In this document: positions 1 to 9,950 of the stretch, piece after piece
Layout of the letters: the number at the start of each line of letters is the position of its first letter
Numbering within the stretch: the stretch's first letter is position 1
Source of the DNA: a virus
DNA length: 24,273 bases
IMG/VR virus record: IMGVR_UViG_3300030520_000902
Location: 1 to 24,273 of that record
Direction: 5' to 3' (one strand)
Notes under the pieces: generated by a model
Database searches by the model: none
Told to the model about the DNA's origin: nothing
Seen by the model: only the letters and a program-made list of their open reading frames with translations
Program-made: the position numbers and the translations under genes

Positions 1-2
1 CG

Positions 3-2726
3 CCGATCCTCACGCTCGCGCTCACTTCGCCGACCATGCCGTTGACGCAGGTGCAAGACCTGGCCGACACGCGTCTCGCGCAGAAGATCTCGCAGGTGGC
101 GGGTGTGGGTCTCGTGAGCCTTTCAGGCGGCCAGCGCCCCGCTGTACGGATTCAGGCCAACCCGCGCGCGCTGGCTGCGTATGGCCTGAATCTGGACGAC
201 CTGCGCACCACCATTTCGAACCTGAACGTCAATACGCCGAAGGGCAACTTCGACGGTCCGACGCGCGCCTACACGATCAACGCCAACGACCAGTTGACCG
301 ACGCCGACGCCTACAAGAGCGCGGTGATCGCCTACAAGAACGGCCGGCCGGTGATGCTGACGGATGTCGCCAGCATCGTGCAGGGCGCGGAGAACACCAA
401 GCTCGGCGCGTGGGTCGACTCGACGCCGGCCATCATCCTGAATGTGCAGCGCCAGCCGGGCGCGAATGTGATCCAGGTGGTCGACAGCGTCAAGGCGCTG
501 CTGCCGCAACTGCAGGAGTCCTTGCCGGCCGCGCTCAACGTGCGCATCGTCACTGACCGGACCACTACGATCCGCGCCTCGGTGCGTGACGTGCAGTTCG
601 AACTGCTGATGTCGGTGGTGCTGGTGGTGCTGGTGATGTACCTGTTCCTCGCCAATGTCTACGCGACCATCATCCCGAGCCTGTCCGTCCCGCTCTCGCT
701 GATCGGCACGCTGGCGGTGATGTATCTGTGCGGCTTCTCGCTCGACAACCTCTCGCTGATGGCGCTCACCATCGCGACCGGCTTCGTCGTCGACGATGCC
801 ATCGTGATGATCGAAAACATTGCGCGCTACGTCGAAGAGGGTGAGACGGCGCTCGAAGCGGCGCTCAAGGGCTCGAAGCAGATCGGCTTCACGATCATCT
901 CCCTGACGGTGTCGCTGATCGCCGTGCTGATTCCGCTGCTGTTCATGGGCGACGTGGTGGGGCGTCTGTTCCACGAGTTCGCCATCACGCTGGCGGTGAC
1001 CATCGTGATCTCGGCCGTGGTGTCGCTCACCCTCGTGCCGATGATGTGCGCAAAGCTGCTGCGCCACACGCCGCCGAAGGAAGCACACCGGTTCGAAACC
1101 AAAGCGCACGCATTTATCGATTACATCATCGCCCGCTACGCGGTCGCGCTGACATGGGTGTTGAACCGCGAGGGCGCCACGCTGTTTGTCGCGGTACTCA
1201 CGCTGGTGCTGACGGCCGTGCTGTACGTGTTCATCCCGAAGGGCTTCTTCCCCGTTCAGGACACTGGCGTAATCCAGGCAATCACCCAGGCGCCGCAGTC
1301 CGTCTCATACGAATCGATGGCGGAGCGCCAGCAGGAACTGGCCGCGCAGATCCTGAAGAATCCGGATGTGGAGAGCCTGACCTCGTTCATCGGCGTGGAC
1401 GGCAACAACATCACGCTGAACAGCGGCCGCATGCTGATCAACCTGAAGCCGCGCGACGACCGCAGCCACACCGCGAGCGACGTGATCCGGCAACTGCAAA
1501 GGGACGTCGCGCACATTCCCGGCGCGGCGCTGTTCATGCAGCCGGTGCAGGACCTGACAATCGATGCGACCGTCAGCCCCACGCAGTATCAGTTCATGCT
1601 GACCGATCCGAACATCAGCGAGTTCACGACCTGGGTGCCCAAGCTGGTCGAGCGTCTGAAGCAGGCGCCCGAACTCGCGGATGTCGCCACCGACCTGCAG
1701 GCGAACGGCGAATCGGTCTTTGTGCAAATCGACCGCGCCACCGCCTCGCGCTACGGCATCACGCCCGCGACGGTCGACAACGCGCTGTACGACGCGTTCG
1801 GTCAGCGCATCGTCTCGACGATCTTCACGCAGTCGAACCAGTACCGCGTGATTCTCGAGGCGCAGCCGAAAGTGCAGCACTACGCCGATTCGCTGAACGC
1901 GATCTACCTGCCCTCCTCCACTTCGACGACCGGCCAGGTGCAGTTGTCTTCGATCGCGAAATTCATCGAGCAGCCAGCGCCGTTGCTCGTCACTCACCTG
2001 AGCCAGTTCCCGGCCACCACCGTGTCGTTCAACCTCGCGCCGGGTGCGTCGCTGGGCGCAGCAGTCAAGGCGATCAATCAGGCGGAGAAGGACGTCGGCC
2101 TGCCGGCCTCGTTCCAGACCCGCTTCCAGGGCGCGGCTCTGGCTTTTCAGGCGTCGCTCGCGAACGAGCTGTTCCTGATCCTCGCCGCGATCGTCACGAT
2201 GTATATCGTGCTGGGCGTGCTGTACGAGAGCTTCATCCATCCGATCACGATTCTCTCGACGCTGCCGTCGGCGGGCGTCGGCGCGTTGCTGGCGCTGCTG
2301 ATCACCGGGCATGACCTCGACATCATTGGCATTATCGGCATCGTGCTGCTGATCGGTATCGTGAAGAAGAACGCCATCATGATGATCGACTTCGCGCTCG
2401 AAGCGGAACGCGAACAGGGCAAGGCGCCGCGTGAGGCGATCTACCAGGCCTGCCTGCTGCGTTTCCGCCCAATCCTGATGACGACCATGGCGGCACTGCT
2501 TGGCGCCCTGCCGCTGATGCTCGGCACCGGTGCGGGTTCGGAGCTGCGCCGCCCGCTCGGGATTGCGATTGCCGGCGGACTGATCGTGAGCCAGTTGTTG
2601 ACGCTGTTCACCACGCCGGTGATCTACCTCGGATTCGACTCGCTGGCGCGGCGCGTACGGGCCCGTTTCCACCATGACGATCCTGGCCACAATGCGCCGC
2701 CGCCCGCCACGGACGCGGGGAACTGA
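3..2726 (+). CDS. mdtB: MdtB-type RND multidrug efflux permease subunit, 5'-truncated by the window edge
   Basis: Inner-membrane proton/drug antiporter of the resistance-nodulation-division (RND) family; in Enterobacteria MdtB pairs with MdtC and the adaptor MdtA to export drugs through an outer-membrane channel. The reading frame is open from base 3, so the first ATG (base 36) is internal. About 907 codons are present against a usual length near 1040. Visible features: periplasmic porter segments, the TM4 proton-relay motif GFVVDDAIV (two adjacent Asp), [15 protein letters not shown], and the C-terminal TM10 motif [15 protein letters not shown]. The protein follows my memory of E. coli MdtB closely (for example [20 protein letters not shown]). 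The stop lies 3 bases before mdtC, so the two are surely co-transcribed. Assignment to MdtB rather than MdtC rests on this resemblance and on gene order. Confidence 0.95.
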   Translation, partial: PILTLALTSPTMPLTQVQDLADTRLAQKISQVAGVGLVSLSGGQRPAVRIQANPRALAAYGLNLDDLRTTISNLNVNTPKGNFDGPTRAYTINANDQLTDADAYKSAVIAYKNGRPVMLTDVASIVQGAENTKLGAWVDSTPAIILNVQRQPGANVIQVVDSVKALLPQLQESLPAALNVRIVTDRTTTIRASVRDVQFELLMSVVLVVLVMYLFLANVYATIIPSLSVPLSLIGTLAVMYLCGFSLDNLSLMALTIATGFVVDDAIVMIENIARYVEEGETALEAALKGSKQIGFTIISLTVSLIAVLIPLLFMGDVVGRLFHEFAITLAVTIVISAVVSLTLVPMMCAKLLRHTPPKEAHRFETKAHAFIDYIIARYAVALTWVLNREGATLFVAVLTLVLTAVLYVFIPKGFFPVQDTGVIQAITQAPQSVSYESMAERQQELAAQILKNPDVESLTSFIGVDGNNITLNSGRMLINLKPRDDRSHTASDVIRQLQRDVAHIPGAALFMQPVQDLTIDATVSPTQYQFMLTDPNISEFTTWVPKLVERLKQAPELADVATDLQANGESVFVQIDRATASRYGITPATVDNALYDAFGQRIVSTIFTQSNQYRVILEAQPKVQHYADSLNAIYLPSSTSTTGQVQLSSIAKFIEQPAPLLVTHLSQFPATTVSFNLAPGASLGAAVKAINQAEKDVGLPASFQTRFQGAALAFQASLANELFLILAAIVTMYIVLGVLYESFIHPITILSTLPSAGVGALLALLITGHDLDIIGIIGIVLLIGIVKKNAIMMIDFALEAEREQGKAPREAIYQACLLRFRPILMTTMAALLGALPLMLGTGAGSELRRPLGIAIAGGLIVSQLLTLFTTPVIYLGFDSLARRVRARFHHDDPGHNAPPPATDAGN

Positions 2727-2729
2727 GCG

Positions 2730-5700
2730 ATGAATCTGTCGCGTCCGTTCATTGCCCGACCCGTCGCCACGACGCTGCTGGCGGTCGGAATCGCGCTCGC
2801 CGGCGCATTCGCCTTTACGAAGCTGCCGGTCGCGCCGCTGCCGCAAGTGGACTTCCCGACCATCTCGGTGCAGGCGTCGCTGCCGGGCGCGAGTCCCGAG
2901 ACGGTGGCGACCAGCGTGGCGAGCCCGCTCGAGCGGCATCTGGGCTCGATTGCCGATGTCACCGAGATGACCTCGCAGAGTTCGGTCGGCTCGTCGCGCA
3001 TTACCTTGCAGTTCGGCCTGAACCGCGACATCGACGGCGCCGCGCGCGACGTGCAGGCCGCCATCAACGCAGCACGCGCCGATTTGCCCGCGAGCCTGCG
3101 CAGCAACCCGACGTACCACAAGGTCAACCCGTCAGACGCGCCGATCCTGATCCTCGCGCTCACCTCCAATACGCTGACGGCCGGTCAGCTATACGACTCC
3201 GCCGCCACGGTGTTGCAGCAATCGCTCTCGCAGGTGGATGGGATCGGCGAAGTGGATGTAAGCGGCTCGGCCAACCCGGCCGTGCGAGTCGAACTGGAAC
3301 CGCAGATGCTGTTCCACTACGGCATCGGGCTCGAAGACGTGCGCGCGGCGCTCGCCGCGGCGAACGCGAACAGCCCGAAGGGTTCGATCGAGTTCGGGGC
3401 GACCCATGTCCAGCTCTACACCAACGACCAGGCGAGCAAGGCCACGCAGTACAAGGATCTGATCATTGCCTATCGCAACGGCTCGGCCGTGCACCTCTCG
3501 GATGTGTCCGAGGTGGTCGACTCGGTTGAGGACCTGCGCAACCTGGGCCTGTACAACGGCAAGCACTCGGTGCTGGTGCTCCTGTACCGCCAGCCGGGTG
3601 CGAACATCATCGACACCGTGGACCGCGTCAAGGAGATGCTGCCGCAGCTGAAGGCATCGCTCCCCGCCGACGTCGACGTATTCCCGACGGTCGACCGCTC
3701 CACCACGATCCGCGCCTCGCTGAAGGACACCGAACACACATTGATGATTGCGGTGGCCCTGGTCGTGATGGTGGTGTTCCTGTTCCTGCGCAACTGGCGC
3801 GCGACGCTGATTCCGAGCGTCGCGGTGCCGATCTCGATCATCGGCACATTCGCCGCAATGTACCTGATGGGTTTTTCGATCGACAACCTGTCGCTGATGG
3901 CGTTGACCATCGCGACCGGCTTCGTGGTCGACGATGCGATCGTGGTGCTCGAAAACATCTCACGGCATATCGAGGACGGCGTGCCGCGCATGAAGGCCGC
4001 ATTTCTCGGCGCACGCGAGGTCGGCTTCACGGTGGTGTCGATCAGCATCTCACTGGTCGCCGTGTTCCTGCCGATCCTGCTGATGGGCGGCATCGTCGGG
4101 CGGCTGTTCCGCGAATTTGCGCTGACCCTGTCACTGGCGATCGGCGTCTCGCTGCTGGTCTCGCTGACGCTGACGCCGATGATGTGCTCACGCCTGCTCA
4201 ACGAGCCGCACGAACGCGAGGAAGAAGGACGCTTCGCGCGCTGGCTCGAACGCGGCTTCGCGGCAACGCAGCGCGGCTACGAGCGCACGCTCGGCTGGTC
4301 GCTGCGCCATCCGCTGCTGATCCTGCTGGTGCTGATTGCGACGATCGGGATCAACATCTGGCTCTACGTGATCATCCCGAAAGGCTTCTTTCCACAGCAG
4401 GACACTGGCCGTCTGGTCGGCGGAATCCAGGCCGACCAGTCGACGTCCTTCCAGGGGATGAAAGGCAAATTTTCCGAGATGATGAAGATCGTCGGCGAAA
4501 ACCCCGCGGTGGACGGCGTCGTCGGCTTTACCGGAGGACGCCAGACCAATTCCGGCTTCATGTACGTGCAGTTAAAGGAAAAGCCAGGACGCCGCCTGTC
4601 GGCGGACCAGGTGATCGCGCAACTGCGCGGGCCACTCTCCGATGTAGCGGGCGTGCGTACCTTCCTGCAGGCCGTGCAGGACATCCGCGTGGGCGGCCGG
4701 CAATCGAACGCGCAATACCAGTTCACGCTGTTGGCCGATTCGACGACCGACCTCTACACGTGGGGCCCGAAACTGACGGAGGCGCTGCAGGCTCGGCCCG
4801 AACTTGCCGACGTGAATTCCGACCAGCAGCAAGGCGGCCTCGAATCGATGGTGACGATCGACCGCGCGAGTGCCGCGCGGTTGAATATCGAACCGGCGCA
4901 GATTGACAACACGCTGTACGACGCATTCGGGCAGCGTCAGGTGTCGACGATTTACAACCCGCTGAACCAGTACCACGTGGTGATGGAAGTCGCGCCGAAA
5001 TACTGGCAAAGCCCGGACATGCTGAACCAGATTTACATCAGCACGTCGGGGGGCAGCGCGAGTGGCACCCAGAGCACCAATGCGACGGTGGGTACGGTAA
5101 CGGCGACGGTGGCAAACACCAGCAGCACGAGCAGCACCAGCGCATCGAGCGGCGGCACGGGCGGCACGACCTCCTCAAGCGCAGCGGCTATCGCATCGGA
5201 CTCGGCGCGCAACCTGGCGATCAATTCGCTGGCGGCGAGCGGCAAGTCGAGCGCGTCATCGGGGTCGGCGGTCTCGACGTCGAAGGAGACGATGATTCCG
5301 TTGTCGGCGATTGCGAGCTTCGGGCCCGGGAATACGCCGTTATCGGTGAATCACCAGAGCCAGTTCGTGGCCTCGACGATCTCGTTTAACTTGCCACCTG
5401 GCAAGTCGTTGTCGGATGCAACGAAGGCCATTTACGACACAATGGGCGAGATCGGCATGCCGGGGACGATCCACGGCAGCTTCCAGGGCACGGCGCAAGC
5501 GTTTCAGCAGTCGTTATCGGATATGCCGCTATTGATTCTGGCTGCATTGGCAGCGGTGTATATCGTGCTAGGGATTTTGTACGAGAGCTATATCCATCCG
5601 TTGACGATTTTGTCGACATTGCCTTCGGCGGGGGTGGGGGCATTGCTGGCGTTGATGCTGTTTCAGACGGAGTTCAGCATCATTGCGTTGATCGGGGTGA

Positions 5701-6053
5701 TTCTTCTGATCGGCATCGTAAAGAAGAACGCAATCATGATGATTGATTTCGCGATCGAGGCCTCGCGGCAGGGGTTGTCGTCTTATGACGCGATTCATCA
5801 GGCGTGTTTGTTGAGGTTTCGGCCGATCATGATGACGACCTGTGCCGCGCTGCTTGGGGCGTTGCCGTTGGCGTTTGGGAATGGGGATGGGGCTGAGCTT
5901 CGGGCGCCTCTTGGCATTGCCATTGTTGGTGGGTTGATTGTTAGTCAGGTGCTTACGCTTTATACCACTCCGGTTGTTTATCTTTATATGGATCGAATTC
6001 GGGTTAGATGGGAGGGGCGGGCCCGGCGTGGGCGGCGGGCTGCACAGGTGTAA
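2730..6053 (+). CDS. mdtC: MdtC-type RND multidrug efflux permease subunit with a low-complexity periplasmic insertion
   Basis: Second RND permease of the MdtABC-type pump; it forms a mixed trimer with MdtB in E. coli. It has 1107 residues against about 1025 in E. coli. The start [20 protein letters not shown] is TM1. The TM4 relay [14 protein letters not shown] and the TM10 motif [15 protein letters not shown] are intact. The extra length is one block at about residues 770-851 (bases 5041-5287), rich in Ser, Thr, Ala and Gly, placed in the C-terminal periplasmic half between LNQIYIST and [10 protein letters not shown]. MdtB has only a short Ser/Thr stretch at the same place. The start is 3 bases after the mdtB stop, suggesting translational coupling. 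Codon choice drifts in the last 600 bases toward TTG, GGG and T-ending codons. A dispersed repeat begins directly after the stop. Confidence 0.95.
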   Translation: MNLSRPFIARPVATTLLAVGIALAGAFAFTKLPVAPLPQVDFPTISVQASLPGASPETVATSVASPLERHLGSIADVTEMTSQSSVGSSRITLQFGLNRDIDGAARDVQAAINAARADLPASLRSNPTYHKVNPSDAPILILALTSNTLTAGQLYDSAATVLQQSLSQVDGIGEVDVSGSANPAVRVELEPQMLFHYGIGLEDVRAALAAANANSPKGSIEFGATHVQLYTNDQASKATQYKDLIIAYRNGSAVHLSDVSEVVDSVEDLRNLGLYNGKHSVLVLLYRQPGANIIDTVDRVKEMLPQLKASLPADVDVFPTVDRSTTIRASLKDTEHTLMIAVALVVMVVFLFLRNWRATLIPSVAVPISIIGTFAAMYLMGFSIDNLSLMALTIATGFVVDDAIVVLENISRHIEDGVPRMKAAFLGAREVGFTVVSISISLVAVFLPILLMGGIVGRLFREFALTLSLAIGVSLLVSLTLTPMMCSRLLNEPHEREEEGRFARWLERGFAATQRGYERTLGWSLRHPLLILLVLIATIGINIWLYVIIPKGFFPQQDTGRLVGGIQADQSTSFQGMKGKFSEMMKIVGENPAVDGVVGFTGGRQTNSGFMYVQLKEKPGRRLSADQVIAQLRGPLSDVAGVRTFLQAVQDIRVGGRQSNAQYQFTLLADSTTDLYTWGPKLTEALQARPELADVNSDQQQGGLESMVTIDRASAARLNIEPAQIDNTLYDAFGQRQVSTIYNPLNQYHVVMEVAPKYWQSPDMLNQIYISTSGGSASGTQSTNATVGTVTATVANTSSTSSTSASSGGTGGTTSSSAAAIASDSARNLAINSLAASGKSSASSGSAVSTSKETMIPLSAIASFGPGNTPLSVNHQSQFVASTISFNLPPGKSLSDATKAIYDTMGEIGMPGTIHGSFQGTAQAFQQSLSDMPLLILAALAAVYIVLGILYESYIHPLTILSTLPSAGVGALLALMLFQTEFSIIALIGVILLIGIVKKNAIMMIDFAIEASRQGLSSYDAIHQACLLRFRPIMMTTCAALLGALPLAFGNGDGAELRAPLGIAIVGGLIVSQVLTLYTTPVVYLYMDRIRVRWEGRARRGRRAAQV

Positions 6054-6209
6054 AAGGTTTGGTTTTTGCCTGCGCGGCGCTTGTCTGGTTTCTCGCGGCG
6101 TTGGCCTCTCCTTGCTTTTCTTGGGGTCTGGTTGCCTGCGGCGCCTTGGTTTGGCGGTTGCTCTTGCTGTGTTGGCCTTTCCTTGCATTGTTAGTGGTCT
6201 ATTAGCTTC
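6054..6209 (+). repeat. Dispersed repeat, copy A, starting at the mdtC stop codon
   Basis: The sequence after the stop begins GGTTTGGTTTTTGCCTGCG, followed by CGCGGCGCTTGTCTGG. It holds two diverged tandem sub-units, each with GTTGGCCTYTCCTTGC (near 6102 and 6174), then TTAGTGGTCTATTAGCTTCG, which leads into the large inverted repeat. The same order of blocks recurs at 24054-24146 on the other strand, again starting at a gene's stop. Open frames across it (a protein-like string with FPCIVSGLLASPLCGA) are probably artefacts of the repeat, because the second copy gives the same string. It may serve as a 3'-end or terminator-associated element; that is inference. Confidence 0.8.
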
Positions 6210-6806
6210 GCCCCTGTGCGGGGCGGCACTTACTTTCTTTGTCCCACAGGGACTACCTTCGGGTCGCCGCCGCAAAGAAAGTAAGCAAAGAACGCGGGCT
6301 TGCAACCGCCAGCCTGTAGGTGTCCACCACTGGCATGAAGCCGGAGTGGTCCGCGCACGGAATCTGCCCTCGCACCACCCACGTTAGTGACAAAGGACTC
6401 ATTCATCCCGCCCGCGCACTACGTGCGCGGCGGATGGGTATGCAAGAGAAAGCGGCGGCGGAAGCCATCAGCCGGCAAGCATTGCCGCACCCTCGGAACC
6501 CAAGCAGATTGCCCCCATCCTGCCGAAGCCCCCCGGATATAGTAAGCATCCCTACAGAGTCTGCAGAAGGTATTATGCCCGACGGCGGGGCGCGAAGCGC
6601 GACGCTGGAGCGGATGAGCGCTTTGTCACTAACGGGGGTGGTGCGAGGGCGGCTCTCGTGCGCGGACCACTCTGGTTTCATGCCAGTGGTGAACACCTAC
6701 TGGCTAGCGGTTGCAAGCCCGCTTTCTTTGCTTACTTTCTTTGCGGCGGCGACCCGAAGGTAGTCCCTGTGGGACAAAGAAAGTAAGTGCCGCCCCGCAC
6801 AGGGGC
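6210..6806. repeat. Large inverted repeat: two arms of about 195 bp around a loop of about 207 bp
   Basis: The left arm (6210-6404) starts GCCCCTGTGCGGGGCG; the right arm (6612-6806) ends with its reverse complement. The arms stay alignable with few mismatches through GTTAGTGACAAAG. Each arm also contains its own 13-bp inverted repeat, CTTACTTTCTTTG and CAAAGAAAGTAAG (6229-6241 with 6273-6285; 6731-6743 with 6775-6787), so the motif occurs four times. The loop carries short hairpins such as GCGCACTACGTGCGC. Both arms contain small open frames with TTGMKPEWSAH, which I regard as spurious because they derive from the repeat. No transposase is present. It resembles a paired REP/MITE-like element in Paraburkholderia style. 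Confidence 0.85.
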
Positions 6807-6880
6807 AACATGCGGGAAAACCCTTCTTCGCTGAAAGCGTTGTCTGGTAGGGCTTCTAGCGTTCCCAGCGCACTTTGAGA

Positions 6881-6919
6881 AATTTTCCCCTATTTGCTAG
6901 GGGAGCCATAGGGGAATTT
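6881..6919. repeat. Cluster of three TAGGGGA motifs, possible integrase arm sites or an island end
   Basis: AATTTTCCCCTA (6881-6892, inverted), TAGGGGA (6898-6904) and TAGGGGAATTT (6909-6919) lie within 39 bases. The first can pair with either of the others, so it could also form a hairpin. The exact 11-mer TAGGGGAATTT recurs beside the integrase at 23942-23952. Short direct and inverted repeats of this kind often serve as arm sites for tyrosine integrases, so this may mark the other end of an integrated element. It is a short motif and the link is inference. Confidence 0.35.
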
Positions 6920-7386
6920 TTGCGAGGCGGCACCGGATTGGAATCCGCGAGCGCTTCTCCTCGACCGGCCCTGATCGACCCAACTCCGGACCTTCAATCA
7001 GCCGTTGGCCACTCGGCCGCCTTCGGATGCACAACGGTCATCGGTCTGCGCAGGAAGTTTGCCAAGGTACTCGTCCATTCGCGTCGTTCGAGTCCTTTCA
7101 ATGGCGATTAGCTAACCAGACAATTCCACTTCGGAGCATCACTCGCTCAGTGCGCGCCTGCAGCATGGTGGTCGACCGCGAAATGGGGCAAGATTTGCCG
7201 AAGGTTGTCGACGACGGTGGTAAATTCTATCTTGCAGGCCTCCGAAGTTCTATCATGGACGAGACGCCTCGCGTGACTCCGAGCGGGGCGGAACTGAAGC
7301 ATTTGCCGAACTGAAAGATTTTCTCGCGTAGATACCGGCTTGACCATCCTTTTCCGTTGGAGTGTGTCGCAATAAGGAGAGCCGGA

Positions 7387-7413
7387 ATGGAATTAACGGT
7401 CCTTAGCTATTAA
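7387..7413 (+). other. Eight-codon leader-like open frame upstream of the hydrolase
   Basis: The frame reads MELTVLSY-stop. AAGGAG lies 9 bases before its ATG, a better Shine-Dalgarno match than that of the hydrolase gene 37 bases downstream. It could be a leader peptide, or chance; nothing else supports it. Confidence 0.25.
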
Positions 7414-7449
7414 GAGAAACTCGAAAACTAAACTTGAAGTGAGAGACGC

Positions 7450-9297
7450 ATGGCTACTCAACGCTTACCCTTCGGCAGGGCTGTCCGAGTGTTGCTTTTT
7501 TCGATAGCTGCCTGCCTTCTAGTAAGCTCAACAGGATGCCAGAAGAATGCGGCCGCCGTTGGTTCGGATGCCAATGTGTCTCCCGGGCCCAATAAGACTG
7601 ATCCCCAGTGGGTATACCAGTCTCGCCCTCAACATAAAATCGCCGTTGTTTTCGTGCACGGCGTATTCGGTGACACCTTAGGAACGTGGTCATCAGGCGG
7701 CCAGGCAAAGTCTTTTTTTCAGCTTGTAAACGATAACCCTACGGTTGGACCTCAAGTTGATATATTCGCTTTCGGATTTACTTCCAACATGTTTCAAAAC
7801 GGCTCAATGTCCATCGATGAAGCTGCGGTGAAACTACATAACATACTGAAGTTCAAAGGTGTCGTAAACTACCAGCAGATAGTGTTTGTTGCCCACAGTA
7901 TGGGAGGTCTTGTTGTCTTGAGAGAACTGATTTCTTATCCAGATCTACTTAATAAGGTGCCGCTCATAGTTTTATACGCCGTTCCACAAGAAGGGGCGGA
8001 AATTGCTCGCATTGGTAGTCTATTTCTTAATAACCCTGGGCTTTCGGAGATGATTCCGGCCGATTCAAATGGGTATCTGGAGTCATTGACAATTGACTGG
8101 AAAAATATTACAAGGCTACCTATGCATCCACATGTGATCTGTGGGTATGAGAAACTGCCAACGCACAACATTATGGTCGTACCTCGAACAAGTGCCTCGC
8201 GGTTTTGTGATGATAATCCCGTCGCAATCGAAGGGACCAATCATGAAACGATTGTGAAACCCGATAGGCCAGATCACGGGTCAATGGTGATCTTCGTCAA
8301 TGGCATGAATGATTATGTTTTGGGTGAAGATTTAAAATCTGATCTCCAAACTCCCGACTTTTTTTCCGAGAAAGATCATTTTGTCTATGAAATTTCGGAT
8401 TCAAATGCGGAAAGTACTGCAAGATTAATAAATCCGAGTATTGAGGCGATCCACTTTACACTCGGAGCAGTCTCGCCTCCAACGATGCATCTATTCCCAA
8501 ACGATACACCGAAGACAATTGAGCCGCATGAAACGCAAAAAATTACGATGATTCTCGGCAGAAATGCAACCGATAGTGAATATCATTTCAAATTACAGGT
8601 TGATGGCATGCCGGATAGAATCATATATGTGAGATATGCCGATCTGAGCAAGGCGCGCGCCCAGCAAGCTGCATCGGCTCAAAATATAACGAAGGATCTT
8701 TCGCGTCATTTTTCTGATTCCTCGAAACTTGAAAAACTAGCGTCATTACCAGCGTCTGACTCGACTGCGAAAGATGAAGTAATTGAAGTGGTTCGTGCTT
8801 CGATATCAAAAGACAATCCGAATCTTCCGCCTGAGGCTCAATATGTGGCTGCAGCGGACTTTTTAGCGTTTAGAAATTGGCCAGATCTGGCCGCGATTTC
8901 GCTAAAACATGCCGAAACGATATCGCCCTCAACTGGCTCGTCGCAGAGTACTAAATATCTCGCGGCGGTCATAGCTGCCGAATCCAATTACAGCTCCAAA
9001 TCGTACTCCACCGGGCCCGGAATTGACAAGGGTGAGATTCGTCGTGAAATCGCACAAAGCCGAATTCCGGATGCAACTTCGGTAATCGACGTGCAAACGG
9101 TGGCGTCGCAGTTCGAAAAAATTCCGTCGCTTAAGGAGTACGGACTTAGCCTGAAAGGCGACGCATTTGTAGCTGCGGGACAGACCGACCAGGCACGCGA
9201 CGCTTATTACGACGCAATCAAGTTGAAGAGTTCACCGTCTTTGGATTTTAGACTTCAGTCATTACCCGTAAACAAAACCGAGGCACTAAATCATTAG
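7450..9297 (+). CDS. Lipoprotein alpha/beta-hydrolase (lipase/esterase-like) with a repeat-type C-terminal half
   Basis: Predicted secreted lipid-anchored hydrolase of 615 residues. Residues 1-30 form a lipoprotein signal: charged N-terminus, hydrophobic core (VLLFSIAACLLVSS) and Cys30 in STGC. An alpha/beta-hydrolase fold follows at about 62-270: the oxyanion-side motif FVHGVFGD (68-75), nucleophile elbow VAHSMGGL with Ser150 (Ala replaces the first Gly of GxSxG), and a candidate catalytic His265 in GTNHETIVKP. This matches the PGAP1/triacylglycerol-lipase type of serine hydrolase; the substrate cannot be told. Residues 400-610 look helical, ending in a TPR-like stretch (GDAFVAAGQTDQARDAYYDA). 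The gene is clearly AT-richer than its neighbours, suggesting transfer. GAGAG lies 4 bases before the ATG. It stands alone, with no partner gene. Similar lipases occur as toxins and as defence effectors, but nothing here proves either. Confidence 0.85.
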   Translation: MATQRLPFGRAVRVLLFSIAACLLVSSTGCQKNAAAVGSDANVSPGPNKTDPQWVYQSRPQHKIAVVFVHGVFGDTLGTWSSGGQAKSFFQLVNDNPTVGPQVDIFAFGFTSNMFQNGSMSIDEAAVKLHNILKFKGVVNYQQIVFVAHSMGGLVVLRELISYPDLLNKVPLIVLYAVPQEGAEIARIGSLFLNNPGLSEMIPADSNGYLESLTIDWKNITRLPMHPHVICGYEKLPTHNIMVVPRTSASRFCDDNPVAIEGTNHETIVKPDRPDHGSMVIFVNGMNDYVLGEDLKSDLQTPDFFSEKDHFVYEISDSNAESTARLINPSIEAIHFTLGAVSPPTMHLFPNDTPKTIEPHETQKITMILGRNATDSEYHFKLQVDGMPDRIIYVRYADLSKARAQQAASAQNITKDLSRHFSDSSKLEKLASLPASDSTAKDEVIEVVRASISKDNPNLPPEAQYVAAADFLAFRNWPDLAAISLKHAETISPSTGSSQSTKYLAAVIAAESNYSSKSYSTGPGIDKGEIRREIAQSRIPDATSVIDVQTVASQFEKIPSLKEYGLSLKGDAFVAAGQTDQARDAYYDAIKLKSSPSLDFRLQSLPVNKTEALNH

Positions 9298-9643
9298 TGT
9301 GAATAATCCATCAAGAACTTGGCTACGGATTTCGCCCTCGCGTAGGACAAGGTGTTTTGCAGAGAAGACGTCGCAATCTTGAACTAAGATACTTTGCGAG
9401 AAGGCAAGCCGTTTTGGTTCATTCTGAGTCACGCGCTGCCGACGACGCTACCCCGAGGCGAATGCTCAAGCGTTCATGTGTACCGATGATGCGACGTGTC
9501 CGATCGGCCCGCGAAGGTCCACGGTCGAACCGAAGACGGCATCCGGGTGTTCATCTGAGTGCATGCCAACTGATAAAACTGCCGGCCTCTGCCATCCGCT
9601 GCGCCTGCGTGGATTCGAACTGGTAATTCACGGACCCATCGCC
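9298..9643. other. Gene-free stretch
   Basis: I find no supportable gene in these 346 bases. Plus-strand frames here are short and lack domain signatures. The sequence near 9604-9620 resembles a tRNA T-loop but lacks the rest of a cloverleaf. Confidence 0.5.
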
Positions 9644-9862
9644 CTAAACGATGTACGAGTCGTGGTACTCGTTGCTGATTGCTCCCCTGAATTCAGCAGC
9701 ATGGGGGCACTAGCCGGGTCAACACGAAGCCCAGCCTCTCGACCACAGCCATGGAAGCCGCGTTCCGAGTGTCGATCTCTACACTCACACACGCTAGGCG
9801 GAAGGTGGCCACGACTTCTGACATCGACGCACGGATGACTGACTGTCGGACGCGAGCATTCA
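9644..9862 (-). pseudogene. Remnant of a GNAT-family N-acetyltransferase, C-terminal part with frameshift
   Basis: Read leftward, one frame gives VEIDTRNAASMAVVERLGF, the acetyl-CoA-binding and final strand signature of RimJ/RimL-like GNAT enzymes, then ends at a premature TGA (VPPCC-stop). A neighbouring frame just downstream continues with EFRGAISNEYHDSYIV and a stop at 9644, which is the usual GNAT C-terminus. One frameshift near 9700 therefore joins the two halves. The N-terminal two thirds of the enzyme are not visible, so the piece cannot be functional. Confidence 0.55.
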
Positions 9863-9919
9863 TGAGTCGGCCCCCGATTAAAAGTACCAATTCGCTATCG
9901 AAAGATTGCGTGTACGATA

Positions 9920-9935
9920 CTGTATAAATATACAG
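9920..9935. promoter_or_regulatory. LexA (SOS) box upstream of imuA
   Basis: CTGTATAAATATACAG is a perfect CTG-N10-CAG box with 6-bp symmetric arms (CTGTAT and ATACAG). It lies 15 bases before the imuA ATG. LexA repression with derepression on DNA damage is the known control of imuA-imuB-dnaE2 cassettes. The box also covers a TATAAA that could act as the -10 element, so LexA would block polymerase directly. Confidence 0.9.
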
Positions 9936-9950
9936 GTTTTTCACTTTTCC

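Larger units (their letters stand above)
6807..7449. other. Gene-free stretch between the repeat and the hydrolase gene
   Basis: I see no convincing gene in these 640 bases. Open frames up to about 95 codons exist, but none shows a recognisable domain together with a good ribosome binding site. The stretch holds the TAGGGGA motif cluster at 6881-6919 and an 8-codon leader-like frame at 7387-7413. Base composition becomes AT-richer from about 7300 on, consistent with foreign origin of the DNA that follows. Confidence 0.6.

Noticed and set aside
123-1109. Long leftward open frames across mdtB and mdtC (also 1305-3119 and others)
   Set aside because: They are shadows of GC-rich coding DNA: rich in Arg, His and Asp, without domains, and opposite strongly conserved RND genes.
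5938-6387. 149-codon frame beginning inside the end of mdtC and running into the repeat
   Set aside because: Its body is repeat DNA whose encoded string recurs at the second repeat copy; no ribosome binding site or domain.
9600-9640. tRNA-like T-loop (GTTCGAATCC on the minus strand)
   Set aside because: No pairing T-stem, anticodon arm, D-arm or acceptor stem can be found around it.
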